Shown here in pieces: positions 63,364 to 64,000 of a DNA stretch of 64,000 nucleotides. The DNA is from Homalodisca vitripennis. Taxonomy: Eukaryota; Arthropoda; Insecta; Hemiptera; Cicadellidae. Positions within the stretch are counted from its first letter, which is position 1, and each line of letters opens with the position of its first letter. The position numbers were made by a program, and so were the translations under genes. Location of the stretch: positions 4,181,001 through 4,245,000 of the forward strand of contig NC_060214.1 in assembly GCF_021130785.1 (NCBI RefSeq), read 5' to 3'. The notes beneath the pieces are model-generated. The model was given only the letters and a program-made list of their open reading frames with translations, was not told the DNA's origin and did no database searches.

Positions 63364-63704
63364 AAAAGGGGTATGGAGAAGAAAACATAATAGAGAAATC
63401 AGGGAGCTCTACAATAGTACGGATGTAATAGGAGAAATAAAGTGCAGAAGACTCCGTTTGGGCAGGCCATGTTTTGAGAAGAGAAGAGGTATGCAAACTG
63501 AAGAGGGTAATGTACGGTAACCCAGAAGGAAGACGGCCCCCGGGGGAGACCAAAAGTGAGATGGTGGAACCAGGTGAAGGCTGATATGGAGAAGATAGGC
63601 GCTTCAGAGGAAGATGCAGAGGACCGTTCAAGATGGAGGAGCTTTGTTGGTGCGGCTAAATATCACCTCCGATATAAATAGCCCTGGGAGTAAGTAAGAG
63701 TAAG
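63364..63704 (+). mobile_element. 5'-truncated LINE with 13-bp target-site duplication
   Basis: TATACAATGTTCA flanks the insertion at 63351-63363 and 63705-63717, a perfect 13-bp duplication. The insert encodes the end of an ORF2 in the plus strand: GVWRRKHNREIRELYNS, IKCRRLR, W..HVLRRE-like text, GNPEGRRPPGRPKVRWWNQV, KADMEKIGASEEDAEDRSRW and a stop; the GRP+.RW...V..D....G and DR..WR blocks are typical of RTE/R-type LINE C-termini. It ends with a (TAAG)n-type tail, AGTAAGTAAGAGTAAG. One frameshift near 63470. Confidence 0.88.
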
Positions 63705-63875
63705 TATACAATGTTCATAAATTACATATATAATAACATGAATATTACAATTTGAATACCAGTTATGAGGCTCTATTCAAAATTGGACAACTTTCAGAAA
63801 AAAAGTTTATTTATTTATAGCCCCTTCTCTCCCACAAAGGAATTTATTGTGGGGGTAGGCCTACTGGCTGTAGTA

Positions 63876-64000
63876 CAGTGCGTTCGGAAAATTGCTGTGC
63901 ACGAATTGTGACTACGCATTTAACGTATAAAGGAATGACTAAGCATTTTGAAGAAAAAATTAATTTAATACCTTAATTACATTGTTAAACCATACCTTAA
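63876..64000 (+). mobile_element. Left end of a DNA transposon, cut by window edge
   Basis: TA (63874-63875) followed by CAGTGCGTTCGGAAAATTGC has the form of a Tc1/mariner-type terminal repeat. The other end lies beyond the window, so this is a pattern-based guess. Confidence 0.4.

Overview
The window is A+T-rich, intron-dense, transposon-packed nuclear DNA from an animal, most probably an insect. The reasons are short conserved exons with GT/AG borders, CR1/jockey-type LINEs, several piggyBac, Tc1/mariner and hAT elements with intact target-site duplications, and a Penelope-like element. I suspect a hemipteran from the type of repeats but cannot prove it.

Host genes, all read on the minus strand. 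(1) Nine exons between 59961 and 31481 join in perfect phase (1377 nt, 459 codons, no stop). They give the N-terminal part of a molybdo-flavoenzyme of the aldehyde oxidase (AO) / xanthine dehydrogenase family: both 2Fe-2S domains with all eight cysteines, then the FAD domain. The C-terminal FAD part and the whole molybdopterin domain were not found. (2) Two exons at 25317-25196 and 13894-13782 join in phase to give the C-terminal hemopexin domain of a matrix metalloproteinase (MMP), with stop codon and poly(A) signal. The 5' exons of the MMP and the 3' exons of the AO gene are both missing, so two same-strand genes are truncated against each other. This is the main puzzle of the host part: a rearrangement, a scaffold join, or nested genes. 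A third exon-like block (53406-53575, minus) lies in AO intron 1 and is not identified.

Layout. 1-650: 164-bp tandem array. 650-7200: gene-poor, with local duplications, a perfect-looking ~97-bp-arm palindrome (2435-2690) and LINE tails. 7224-8294: piggyBac derivative. 9253-12310: CR1/jockey-like LINE. 12860-13530: LINE RNase H and hAT fragments. 13782-25317: MMP 3' end, whose last intron holds a LINE fragment, a full-length hAT (17545-22999, 8-bp duplication) with a piggyBac element nested in its own intron, and a 165-bp tandem array. 25585-26036: 43-bp minisatellite and a C/G-run array. 26045-30285: long CR1 LINE with PHD-finger/coiled-coil/esterase ORF1. 31024-31323: 75-bp array. 31481-43425: AO exons 9 to 2, with piggyBac and Tc1/mariner derivatives in the introns. 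43426-59906: AO intron 1 (16.5 kb), with a LINE split by a Tc1/mariner element, two more LINEs, a piggyBac MITE, hairpins and the unidentified exon. 59907-59961: AO exon 1. 60652-62189: Penelope-like fragment between 430-bp inverted repeats. 63364-63704: 5'-truncated LINE with a 13-bp duplication.

The mobile elements explain most of the sequence. Several are datable relative to each other (piggyBac inside hAT, Tc1/mariner inside LINE). All transposase and reverse transcriptase genes seen carry frameshifts, stops, deletions or a changed catalytic residue, so none looks autonomous. No CRISPR, rRNA or intact tRNA was seen, as expected for this kind of DNA.
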